Assembly (NCBI GenBank): GCA_017630195.1
Contig: JAGBVS010000134.1
Location: 1 to 61,476 of the forward strand
DNA: 61,476 bases
Direction of reading: 5' to 3'
Source: Bacteroidales bacterium
GTDB lineage: Bacteria > Bacteroidota > Bacteroidia > Bacteroidales > F082
The notes beneath the pieces are model-generated. The model had not been told where the DNA came from and made no database searches. It saw only the letters and a program-made list of their open reading frames with translations. Below, one piece after another: positions 54,106-60,201 of this stretch (the stretch's first letter is position 1; the number at the start of each line of letters is the position of its first letter). The position numbers were made by a program, and so were the translations under genes.

Positions 54106-54180
54106 CGGGGCATAGCGCAGTCCGGCTAGCGCACCTGCTTTGGGAGCAGGGGGTCGCAGGTTCGAATCCTGCTACCCCGA
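54106..54180 (+). tRNA. tRNA-Pro (anticodon TGG), copy 1
   Basis: A 75-nt cloverleaf. The acceptor CGGGGCA pairs with TACCCCG with one C-A mismatch. The anticodon stem CCTGC/GCAGG has loop TTTGGGA, giving TGG. The T stem is GCAGG/CCTGC. It lies 10 bases after tRNA-Ser. Confidence 0.95.
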
Positions 54181-54210
54181 CAAATAAAAAAAGTGAAGTG
54201 GTTTTGTAAT

Positions 54211-54285
54211 CGGGGCATAGCGCAGTCCGGCTAGCGCACCTGCTTTGGGAGCAGGGGGTCCCAGGTTCGAATCCTGGTACCCCGA
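54211..54285 (+). tRNA. tRNA-Pro (anticodon TGG), copy 2
   Basis: 75 nt, identical to copy 1 except for a compensatory change in the T stem: CCAGG/CCTGG instead of GCAGG/CCTGC. Thirty bases separate the copies. This is the last intact gene before the accessory island. Confidence 0.95.
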
Positions 54286-54297
54286 CACAGAAAATCA

Positions 54298-54328
54298 AGG
54301 AGTTACAGCAAATGTGACTCCTTTTTTT
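54298..54328 (+). terminator. terminator of the tRNA array
   Basis: AGGAGT (54298-54303) pairs with ACTCCT (54317-54322), followed by a run of T residues. Confidence 0.9.
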
Positions 54329-54468
54329 GTTTGCATAAAATCATGGTTGAAATGGTGGTTTTAGCGGCTCAGTCCTAAAAATCGGTGGAGCATTAAAAAA
54401 GTTAAGCAAATAATGTAGCTAACCGAAAAAGTTATGTTAAGTGCAACAGTTACAGTAGTTTTTATATT

Positions 54469-54638
54469 TTATTTGAATAAATTAGAATGTGAGTTTAATC
54501 TGACAAGTTCCAATATTCTTAATTCATTTGTGTCGGTTTTTCCGTAGATAAGTACCCAGTCTGGATGGATATGGCAATCTCTGAAGCTTTTTTGAGGTCT
54601 TTTTTAAATTTGGTTGATGGTACAATTTTACGTTTCAT
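54469..54638 (-). pseudogene. YafQ-like toxin gene with an internal deletion
   Basis: On the minus strand, ATG 54638 overlaps the antitoxin stop (ATGA). It encodes the YafQ-type N-terminus KRKIVPSTKFKKDLKKA, then the frame runs into unrelated sequence. A second frame directly afterwards encodes the YafQ C-terminus (CHIHPDWVLIYGK, then LELVRLNSHSNLF). About 40 central residues of the usual 90 are missing and the two ends are out of frame, so the toxin is dead. The 54329-54468 stretch beyond it shows nothing. Confidence 0.7.
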
Positions 54639-54850
54639 TTTAATATATCTTTCATCATTTCGTCGAAACTGTCGTATGACTTACATTCATCTTCTCTGAG
54701 TTCTTTCATTGCTTCCAATGTTTCCTCGTTTGGAGTATATTCCTTTGTTTCTTTATCTTGAATATCTACATAGTCTAAATTTTTCAAGTAATCAATAAGA
54801 GAGCGAGCGTTCTTACTTCTTGCGTTAATTTTTAAAATGTATTCTGCCAT
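54635..54850 (-). CDS. antitoxin-like protein of a broken YafQ-type toxin-antitoxin pair
   Basis: A 71-aa acidic protein: an N-terminal strand-helix part (YILKINARSKNARSLIDYLK) and a charged C-terminal tail (DECKSYDSFDEMMKDIL). This is the usual layout of small Bacteroidetes antitoxins (DUF2683-like) encoded before YafQ-type toxins. Its stop overlaps the start of the decayed toxin. With no working toxin it may persist as an orphan antitoxin that neutralises related toxins, or simply be decaying. Confidence 0.72.
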   Translation of the reverse strand: MAEYILKINARSKNARSLIDYLKNLDYVDIQDKETKEYTPNEETLEAMKELREDECKSYDSFDEMMKDILK

Positions 54851-54984
54851 AGTTATTTCTTATTTGAGAATGTTCTTTGCAAAGTTACAATTAAAAAACG
54901 AAAAATGTTTTGATTTCAATGAAAAATTTAAAAAAAATGAGTGCTATTAAACAAGTTTTTTGAAAAAATATTTTTCTCAACAGA

Positions 54985-55016
54985 TAGATATTATCTAAAA
55001 AACTTTTCTACATTTG
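54985..55016 (+). promoter_or_regulatory. cassette promoter and palindromic operator, copy 1
   Basis: The palindrome TAGATA-T-TATCTA (54985-54997) is followed 12 bases later by the -7 box TACATTTG (55009-55016). The palindrome covers the place where the -33 box should be. The same arrangement with the same spacing occurs at 57744-57775. Confidence 0.7.
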
Positions 55017-55019
55017 CAA

Positions 55020-55121
55020 AGCAACTCCGCCGTGGAGTGCAAAGGTGTTATTGAAATATCAATAAGTTCCCACACCTTTCTTTTTTATAATCCGCTTTCT
55101 TCTGGGAATTAGTTTAGCACA
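55020..55121 (+). ncRNA. pseudoknotted leader RNA, short copy
   Basis: About 100 nt between the promoter and the 119-aa gene contain a 5' hairpin ACTCC/GGAGT. Helix A is AAAGGTGT (55041-55048) with ACACCTTT (55072-55079). An inner helix TATTGA/TCAATA (55049-55064) has an AATA loop. Helix B is AGTTCCCA (55065-55072) with TGGGAATT (55103-55110). Helices A and B cross, so together they form a pseudoknot. The sequence outside the inner helix is nearly identical to 57781-58048. No known riboswitch class is recognised. Confidence 0.7.
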
Positions 55122-55136
55122 AAAACTCGAATATAC

Positions 55137-55496
55137 ATGGCTATTAAAATTACTACAAGTTATCACGAAATCAGTGTTCCTCATAAGCTTATGGAAAGAC
55201 TAATGAAACTGGTAGAAACAGCTGCTATAGCTAAACACCTGGGACGCAATGAATTATACAGCAATCTTCAACATACTTATGATAGTCTCAGAAATCAATG
55301 GCTGACTTATGCAGGCGAGATAGCTAAAAAAAACACTAGAACAAATTGGTTGGGGGGAGGAGATGTTTATTGGTTTAACAAATGTGATTATTGGGGACTT
55401 ATAGATTCTATTATACGAGTTTATAGTGAACAATATACTAAAATGGAATTGATAGATCGTTTGAATAATTTTCTTTTGGATTTAAGTGATAATTAA
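55137..55496 (+). CDS. hypothetical protein of cassette 1
   Basis: A 119-aa soluble, mainly helical protein (LMERLMKLVETAAIAKHL, ELIDRLNNFLLDLSDN) with several Trp/Tyr residues. No recognised domain. It is the first gene after the short copy of the pseudoknotted leader. No sequence likeness is visible to the 110-aa protein in the same position of cassette 2. Confidence 0.65.
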   Translation: MAIKITTSYHEISVPHKLMERLMKLVETAAIAKHLGRNELYSNLQHTYDSLRNQWLTYAGEIAKKNTRTNWLGGGDVYWFNKCDYWGLIDSIIRVYSEQYTKMELIDRLNNFLLDLSDN

Positions 55497-55504
55497 AAAT
55501 AACT

Positions 55505-55744
55505 ATGGCCTGCTTCATCATACCTTTTTCTTCTATCTGTCATTTAAAGAACGGAACAAGGTTTAGTAAAGATTCATTTGTTGTGCTATGCGACTTTCTT
55601 TTCTATGGCTACGCAGAACAAACTTTTTCAGCACAAGTTTACAGTGATGTTGATAGGAATACAAGAACTATTTCTAACTACAAGTGCCGAAGATTAAAGA
55701 ATGAGAATATTGACTTAGGATTCAGTCAAGATAACATTCTCTAA
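55505..55744 (+). CDS. small hypothetical protein of cassette 1
   Basis: A 79-aa frame starting 8 bases after the 119-aa gene. It has no domain I recognise. The spacing supports translation in the same transcript, but the short length and ordinary composition leave doubt. The shared terminator hairpin follows at 55846. Confidence 0.35.
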   Translation: MACFIIPFSSICHLKNGTRFSKDSFVVLCDFLFYGYAEQTFSAQVYSDVDRNTRTISNYKCRRLKNENIDLGFSQDNIL

Positions 55745-55845
55745 TTCTTGAAAGAATGTCCAGAACAGAAGTTGTGGTAAAAAAGAATGAAATGATTTGT
55801 TATAACATAAACAATAAATATTATCTAATAAAAAATCACAAAATT

Positions 55846-55883
55846 AAAGCCAACCTACATTTCCCGTAAGTAGGCTTTTTTTA
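55846..55883 (+). terminator. cassette terminator, copy 1
   Basis: AAAGCC...GGCTTT stem with the core CCTAC/GTAGG region and a long T run. The stretch is nearly identical over 33 bases to 61271-61303. Confidence 0.75.
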
Positions 55884-55884
55884 T

Positions 55885-55892
55885 TACTTTTG
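55885..55892 (+). promoter_or_regulatory. -7 box for the four-helix membrane protein gene
   Basis: TACTTTTG matches TAnnTTTG. It sits right at the end of the terminator T run and 22 bases before ATG 55914. Confidence 0.5.
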
Positions 55893-55913
55893 TACCAAAT
55901 ATTAAATAATATT

Positions 55914-56414
55914 ATGAATACATTTTTACAATATATCAAGCGTTTTGCATTGGGTACATACTATGGTCTAAGACAATATTTTGTACAATATTTTCTATTC
56001 TCAATAATGGCATGGATGTTTATGTGGGATTTGGGCAAATTCAATATGCTTGGGTTCGCACTTGCATTGTGCTTTTTCACTTATACCATGTTGTTTTATT
56101 GGTTTAAAACATTTGCTCAACGTCTGCATATATCGCTACAAATCATCATACCATATATAATTTACGCTATAGCTGTTTACTTGTCAATAGTCTCAGACAA
56201 TGATTGGAATTTCAAGATTGTAACTTTTGATTATTATATGAGATTAGGGTTGCTTATGCCATTTTGCAGTCTTGCTATCATAGGAATAGAACAAGCAGTA
56301 AAAACACTATTGCCAGAAAAGTTAAAACGAATTGTAAGCATTGTGTGGAATGTGCTGACTATAGCTTTAATGGCATTATATGCGATAGCTATAGTTAGAT
56401 TGTTTTTCATTTAG
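55914..56414 (+). CDS. integral membrane protein of unknown function
   Basis: A 166-aa protein with four clear hydrophobic helices (about 20-45, 50-70, 84-105 and 140-165) and short charged loops. I start it at ATG 55914; the longer reading frame starts with a TTG inside the -7 box. No family is recognised. It lies between the cassette 1 terminator and the tRNA-Pro remnant, so it belongs to the accessory segment. Confidence 0.75.
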   Translation: MNTFLQYIKRFALGTYYGLRQYFVQYFLFSIMAWMFMWDLGKFNMLGFALALCFFTYTMLFYWFKTFAQRLHISLQIIIPYIIYAIAVYLSIVSDNDWNFKIVTFDYYMRLGLLMPFCSLAIIGIEQAVKTLLPEKLKRIVSIVWNVLTIALMALYAIAIVRLFFI

Positions 56415-56439
56415 TCTTACCTGATTCCAGATACTTAAA

Positions 56440-56640
56440 ATCTCGGAATATATAAAGATTGGGAAGCTATAATAAACGTAATTATATACCAAACGAAATC
56501 CTATAAAAAAAGATTCGGCAAGCATTAAAAAAGACTTGAAAATCACTGCTTATGATGATAGTTATTATTATCTTTGTGGTGGCTATAATAAGCCGTAGTT
56601 CGATAATTTAATGTTTAATCTTCTTGGTTGGAGCGGATGT
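56440..56640 (+). pseudogene. possible decayed coding remnant
   Basis: Part of a 510-base gap (56415-56928). Two adjoining frames read like protein: KDWEAIINVIIYQTKSYKKRFGK, then after a frameshift DLKITAYDDSYYYLCGGYNK, interrupted by TAG and TGA stops. I do not recognise the parent family and the call is tentative. Confidence 0.3.
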
Positions 56641-56700
56641 TTCAACTGATATGTCAACCGCATTATAATCCTCTTAAAATATATTACTGTTAAAACACTG

Positions 56701-56720
56701 ATATTCAGATGTCTGAATAT
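56701..56720. repeat. perfect inverted repeat
   Basis: ATATTCAGA and TCTGAATAT separated by two bases, 22 bases before the tRNA-Pro remnant. It could be a recombinase or regulator site. Confidence 0.45.
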
Positions 56721-56742
56721 AAAAATGGTGGTAATAATAATA

Positions 56743-56779
56743 TGCTTTGGGAGCAGGGGGCGCAGGTTCGAATCCTGCT
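56743..56779 (+). mobile_element. tRNA-Pro 3' remnant, candidate attachment-site scar
   Basis: This 37-nt piece matches the anticodon arm to T arm of tRNA-Pro copy 1 (54136-54173) with a single missing base, and then diverges before the acceptor end. Its T stem is the GCAGG/CCTGC version. There is no 5' half of a tRNA. A direct repeat of a tRNA 3' part is the usual trace of integration at a tRNA gene. No integrase gene is present in the window. Confidence 0.7.
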
Positions 56780-56928
56780 TTTTTTGTTATTCCCCACGTA
56801 TCTCAAGTATCTTCACGGATTTTGGGCGCAGTCCGAAAAACACCTTCACCTCATTGTACTATCCTGCGATTTTTGTCAATGCAACGCCCTTATCGCACTT
56901 GGTGTTGAGTATATGTTGTAAAAAACAC

Positions 56929-57564
56929 TCAGAACATTGCTGACATTTTCCTGATTTTGGCAAGACGCTCAAGAAAAGAAGAATCTTGTTTGATAATCTG
57001 CATATTATAATCCATTTGCATTCCTGTGAATATGTGTGCAGGTATTCCTAAAGCAGCTTCTATGAGTAATGCTATATCCGCTGAAATAGGTTTGCGGCAG
57101 TTTAAAATGTCGTTTATGTTTTTGTACGAAATGCCAATTTGTTCTGCGAATTTCTTTTGTGAGATACCTCTATAATCCAACTCTTCTTTTAACACTTCAC
57201 CTGGATGGATTGGCTTTGAAGGTTCAAGTTTGTTGGCAGTCGTTCTAAAATCTGCAGATGCGTTTTTAGATTGAAGAATGAATTTCTCATCAGCATTCCT
57301 TTTCTCCAAAATTTTGCATTCATAGATATATCCGTTATGCAAGCTCATCCATGTCTTAAATGGAATGCCAAGCTGTGACTCTAATCTCATAGCCAAATCT
57401 TCATTCAGGTTACGCTTGCCCTTTATAAATTCGTTAAGATGCGTTGCCTGCCAACCGATAGCCTGAGCAAAATCTTTTTGTTTTATACCACGCTCTTTCA
57501 ATTCTTCGCACAGGATTTCTCCAGGATGAATTGCTCTGTTGGAAATTAATCTATATTTCTGCAT
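56929..57564 (-). CDS. HigA-like antitoxin with two tandem HTH domains
   Basis: A 211-aa protein with two XRE/HigA-type helix-turn-helix units. One is at residues 10-75 (IHPGEILCEELKERGIKQKDFAQAIG), the second at about 116-182 (IHPGEVLKEELDYRGISQKKFAEQIG). They are an evident duplication; each opens with the HigA hallmark IHPGE. It probably binds the 24-bp palindrome at 57682. The toxin gene directly upstream is cut to its first 32 codons, so this is a solitary antitoxin/regulator. Confidence 0.85.
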   Translation of the reverse strand: MQKYRLISNRAIHPGEILCEELKERGIKQKDFAQAIGWQATHLNEFIKGKRNLNEDLAMRLESQLGIPFKTWMSLHNGYIYECKILEKRNADEKFILQSKNASADFRTTANKLEPSKPIHPGEVLKEELDYRGISQKKFAEQIGISYKNINDILNCRKPISADIALLIEAALGIPAHIFTGMQMDYNMQIIKQDSSFLERLAKIRKMSAMF

Positions 57565-57644
57565 ATTTTCTTATATTTCCGATCTTCGGTTTTCCCGTTC
57601 TCATATAAATCAGACAAGGCTTTGTCTTTAAATGCTATTTTCAT
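57546..57644 (-). pseudogene. HigB-like toxin, truncated after about 29 residues
   Basis: From ATG 57644 the minus strand encodes KIAFKDKALSDLYENGK then TEDRKYKKICR, the opening of a HigB/RelE-type toxin. It then runs into the antitoxin start region and stops at 57546. The usual length is about 100 residues. The remaining 70 codons are gone, so a deletion joined the toxin start to the antitoxin gene. Confidence 0.65.
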
Positions 57645-57670
57645 ACAATAATGGTATTCGTTTCTCGGGG

Positions 57671-57705
57671 CAAAGATAATAAAAATTACCAAATTTGGTA
57701 ATTTT
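57671..57705 (-). promoter_or_regulatory. higBA promoter with 24-bp perfect palindromic operator
   Basis: On the minus strand TATCTTTG (57678-57671) is a good -7 box. Immediately upstream is a perfect 24-bp palindrome, 57682-57705, with half-site AAAATTACCAAA. It lies between this promoter and the divergent cassette 2 promoter. Confidence 0.8.
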
Positions 57706-57743
57706 ATATAAGGTTTTTTCTTAAAAATATTTTTCTCGACATA

Positions 57744-57775
57744 TAGATATTATCTAAAAAACTTTTATACCTTTG
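57744..57775 (+). promoter_or_regulatory. cassette promoter and palindromic operator, copy 2
   Basis: TAGATA-T-TATCTA (57744-57756), 11 bases, then TACCTTTG (57768-57775). Same layout and spacing as copy 1. It is divergent from the higBA promoter, with 38 bases between the two palindromes. Confidence 0.7.
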
Positions 57776-57778
57776 CGA

Positions 57779-58048
57779 AGCAACTCCGCAGTGGAGTGCA
57801 AAGGTGTTATTGAAATTATCTTCTAAAGTCAAACTTCGCAACTTTGATATTGGAATGAAGATGATGGGCAATAGCACCACGTCATTGGCATGTGCAGCCA
57901 TAATTGGCTTTTCACATATCCTTTGGTGTGGGCTATTGTTTTATCCATTCCAATGGTAATGCGAAAACCAGACTTTAGGATAAAGCAATACAATTCCCAC
58001 ACCTTTCTTTTTTATAATCCGCTTTCTTCTGGGAATTGGTTGGCACAA
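57779..58048 (+). ncRNA. pseudoknotted leader RNA with a long rod-like hairpin, long copy
   Basis: Same outer frame as copy 1. The 5' hairpin is ACTCC (57783-57787) with GGAGT (57793-57797). Helix A is 57800-57807 with 57999-58006. Helix B is AATTCCCA (57992-57999) with TGGGAATT (58030-58037). Inside helix A and TATTG/CAATA are nested helices. TTATC/GATAA (57816, 57979) and CTAAAGTC/GACTTTAG (57823, 57971) come first. TTCGCA/TGCGAA (57835, 57960) and ATTGGAATG/CATTCCAAT (57849, 57946) follow. CAATAGC/GCTATTG (57869, 57932) and ATGTG/CACAT (57890, 57913) come next, and AGCCA/TGGCT (57896, 57905) closes on a TAAT loop. About 60 pairs in a single rod. Confidence 0.75.
57855..57959 (+). CDS. possible 34-aa hydrophobic leader peptide
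   Basis: A short frame inside the rod-like hairpin: ATG AAG ATG ATG start, Gly-Asn-Ser-Thr-Thr, then a run of hydrophobic residues (LACAAIIGF, ILWCGLLFYPF) ending in Gln-Trp. It would be a single-pass membrane peptide. It is absent from the short leader copy. It may be a chance frame in a structured RNA. Confidence 0.2.
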   Translation: MKMMGNSTTSLACAAIIGFSHILWCGLLFYPFQW

Positions 58049-58062
58049 CTTGACAAAGAATT

Positions 58063-58395
58063 ATGGGGTTTGTAACAGTTGAAGCTATCAAAATAAAATT
58101 ATCTAAACATATTAGAGAATATTGGAGAGATTTACCTTGGAATGGAATAGATATAAATACCGTTGACGACCTTGACAAGGTTAGCCCCATATTAAATGAT
58201 AATTTCTGTTATGAAGGTCAAGGTGAATATGACTTCTCTGCTTATATTAGTTTTATGGTAAAAGAGGTTAACAATCCATATGGTTCCCATAGGGAGCAAT
58301 ATCGAATATTTCCCTTTTGCAAAATATCAATCAAGGAACTATACAATGATTTCACAATAGAAATCACCTCTTCTATTATGTTGCAGCGCAGATAA
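58063..58395 (+). CDS. hypothetical protein of cassette 2
   Basis: A 110-aa soluble protein with no domain I recognise; it is mixed alpha/beta with aromatic-rich WRDLPWNGIDINTVDDLDK. First gene after the long leader RNA and 14 bases upstream of the PLD gene, so part of the same transcript. Confidence 0.65.
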   Translation: MGFVTVEAIKIKLSKHIREYWRDLPWNGIDINTVDDLDKVSPILNDNFCYEGQGEYDFSAYISFMVKEVNNPYGSHREQYRIFPFCKISIKELYNDFTIEITSSIMLQRR

Positions 58396-58409
58396 AGAGA
58401 TTTCATACT

Positions 58410-59171
58410 ATGAGTAATAATACAGAAGTCATATTTGACAACATAGAGCAACGAATTCTCAAAGAAATTGAGGATGCGCATTATGCCATATTTGTTTCAG
58501 TCGCCTGGTTTACAAACAAGAAGCTGTTTAATGCTTTGCTTGAAAAGGCCAAGAACAACTGCTACGTGTCGATAATCATTCAGCTGGATGAAATCAACTC
58601 GCAGAGTGGAATCGACTATAGCCAGATAGAGATAGGACGCTCAGAATGTTTCAAGATTTCTAAGGAGGCTGAACTATTGCATGATAAGTTTTGCGTGATC
58701 GATTTCCAAAAAGTAATCACAGGATCTTACAACTGGACTTATAAAGCGTCACATAATAGTGAGAACATTCTTATTTTGAATGACCCATCTGTTGCTTCTC
58801 AATATATAAGCAGGTTTGAGAAACAGAAAGCTAAATTTCAAGATTCGAGCATTCAACAAAAGTCTGCTACTACAGTATGTGCAAATATAGCTCATGTAAG
58901 TCCTAAAACAACGACAACTATTCAGAATGGCGAAGTTACTCCACACTCTCCTAAAACAAAACTATGTCCACATTGCAAAAAAGAAATCGGATATAATGAT
59001 ACATACTGCCAACACTGTGGGATTCGTCACGATGGATTGCCAAATAAATCAAGGTTCGTAGTGACTTGCAAAAAATGTTTACGAAAGCAGGAAGAGATAC
59101 TTATTGACGCTACATGCACAAAATATTGCACCTTTTGTGGTAGTAACTCATTAGAATGGGAGTGTAAATAA
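58410..59171 (+). CDS. phospholipase D-like (possible nuclease) protein with C-terminal zinc ribbons
   Basis: A 253-aa protein. Residues 10-145 form one PLD half-domain with the HKD motif His91-x-Lys93-x4-Asp98 followed by GSYNWT, as in PLD-type nucleases that act as dimers. The C-terminal 80 residues hold two Cys4 ribbons (CPHCKKEI/CQHCG and CKKC/CTFCG). There is no signal peptide, so it is cytoplasmic. PLD nucleases occur in several antiphage systems. Neighbours in the same operon are a zinc-ribbon FISUMP protein and an AbiGi-like protein. Confidence 0.82.
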   Translation: MSNNTEVIFDNIEQRILKEIEDAHYAIFVSVAWFTNKKLFNALLEKAKNNCYVSIIIQLDEINSQSGIDYSQIEIGRSECFKISKEAELLHDKFCVIDFQKVITGSYNWTYKASHNSENILILNDPSVASQYISRFEKQKAKFQDSSIQQKSATTVCANIAHVSPKTTTTIQNGEVTPHSPKTKLCPHCKKEIGYNDTYCQHCGIRHDGLPNKSRFVVTCKKCLRKQEEILIDATCTKYCTFCGSNSLEWECK

Positions 59172-59189
59172 TACTATATTGAAAAATTT

Positions 59190-60179
59190 ATGGCAACAAT
59201 ATCAACATTTATTACTAGAACACTGTGTCCAATCTGCAAAAATACATTTACAGGATGTTACTGCCCTTCGTGTGGTTTACCAAAAAGGAATAGTAAGGAG
59301 GTAGACAAATATGGATATCTCAATAATTATGAGTCCTACCATTTCCGCCCTGAGTTTATGTCTTTTGAGGAATTTCAGTTATGTAGCGACTGCTATACTA
59401 CAAACCCATTAGATGCAAAATACTGTAGAAACTGCGGGAAAGATATGTCTTTACAAGCCAGAGATAGAAATGGACATGGTTGGGTTGATCTTGGACTGTC
59501 AGTCTTATGGTCATCAGAATCCATTAAGGGATATTATTATTGGATGGATACAGTAAATATTTTGGAACCTAACATTTGTGGTAAAATTGGATATAATTAC
59601 AGACAGGAGGATGATTTAAAAAATCGAATATTAGCAGGAAAAGATACAGCGGCATATAAATGGGGAGATAAATGGAGGATGCCAACCAAAGAAGATTTCA
59701 AAGAATTAATTGAAAAATGTTCATGGGAAATACTGTTAATTCCTGATAAGAGTCGTGGTTATGAAAAAACTACTATAGAGGCGTTTAAAGTAATCGGTCC
59801 GAATGGTAACCATATTTATCTGCCTGCACTAGGTTGTGCTCATGGATCATATCGATCAGGATGGGACTCTCTTACATGGTATCCCGAGATCGATTCTTAC
59901 GGAATGAAGTTCGTCTATTGGAGTTCTACGAAAGATTTAAATGAAAACCAAGTCTATGTTTTCTGTCCTCCAAGAATCTCTTCTTTATCCCTCAATGCCA
60001 CCGAACGCACTAAAGAAAGATTACTAGAACGTCAAAGGTTGCTTTTTAGTCCATCAACGCCAATTGACGAAAAAATGAAGCTATTTATGAGAACTGAATA
60101 TGTAGGTGAAACGCATTACAAGGCTTATGCTGTACGCCCTGTAGCCGATAAAAAATGGAAAGGCAAACTGTACAAATAA
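59190..60179 (+). CDS. zinc-ribbon protein with C-terminal FISUMP-like domain
   Basis: A 329-aa protein without a signal peptide. Two Cys4 ribbons lie at residues 11-33 (CPICKNTF/CPSCG) and 65-85 (CSDC/CRNCG). The rest resembles a FISUMP domain: WVDLGLSVLWSS, KWGDKWRMPTKEDFKEL, YLPALG and VYWSSTKD, ending AYAVRPV. FISUMP is normally found in exported proteins, as at 7798, so a cytoplasmic zinc-ribbon form is unusual. The ribbons resemble those of the preceding PLD protein (18-base gap), hinting at interaction or shared targeting. Confidence 0.8.
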   Translation: MATISTFITRTLCPICKNTFTGCYCPSCGLPKRNSKEVDKYGYLNNYESYHFRPEFMSFEEFQLCSDCYTTNPLDAKYCRNCGKDMSLQARDRNGHGWVDLGLSVLWSSESIKGYYYWMDTVNILEPNICGKIGYNYRQEDDLKNRILAGKDTAAYKWGDKWRMPTKEDFKELIEKCSWEILLIPDKSRGYEKTTIEAFKVIGPNGNHIYLPALGCAHGSYRSGWDSLTWYPEIDSYGMKFVYWSSTKDLNENQVYVFCPPRISSLSLNATERTKERLLERQRLLFSPSTPIDEKMKLFMRTEYVGETHYKAYAVRPVADKKWKGKLYK

Positions 60180-60201
60180 CTGAACTACAAATTTTAATAA
60201 C

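Noticed and set aside
53945..54298. 117-aa minus-strand frame with repeated GVAGFEPATPCSQSRC-type text
   Set aside because: It is the antisense reading of the tRNA-Ser and tRNA-Pro genes, a well-known false protein in databases.
56709..56921. Two overlapping 70-aa plus-strand frames
   Set aside because: They run through the tRNA-Pro remnant and have no coding signs.
57779..58048. Integron attC site as explanation for the hairpin
   Set aside because: Variable-length hairpin is reminiscent of attC, but the required RYYYAAC and GTTRRRY end boxes are absent.
57779..58048. Retron msr-msd
   Set aside because: The long hairpin with basal complementarity is suggestive, but no reverse transcriptase gene is present in the island or elsewhere in the window.
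57890..58075. 61-aa plus-strand frame inside the long leader RNA
   Set aside because: Overlaps both helices and the start of the 110-aa gene; no counterpart in the short leader copy.
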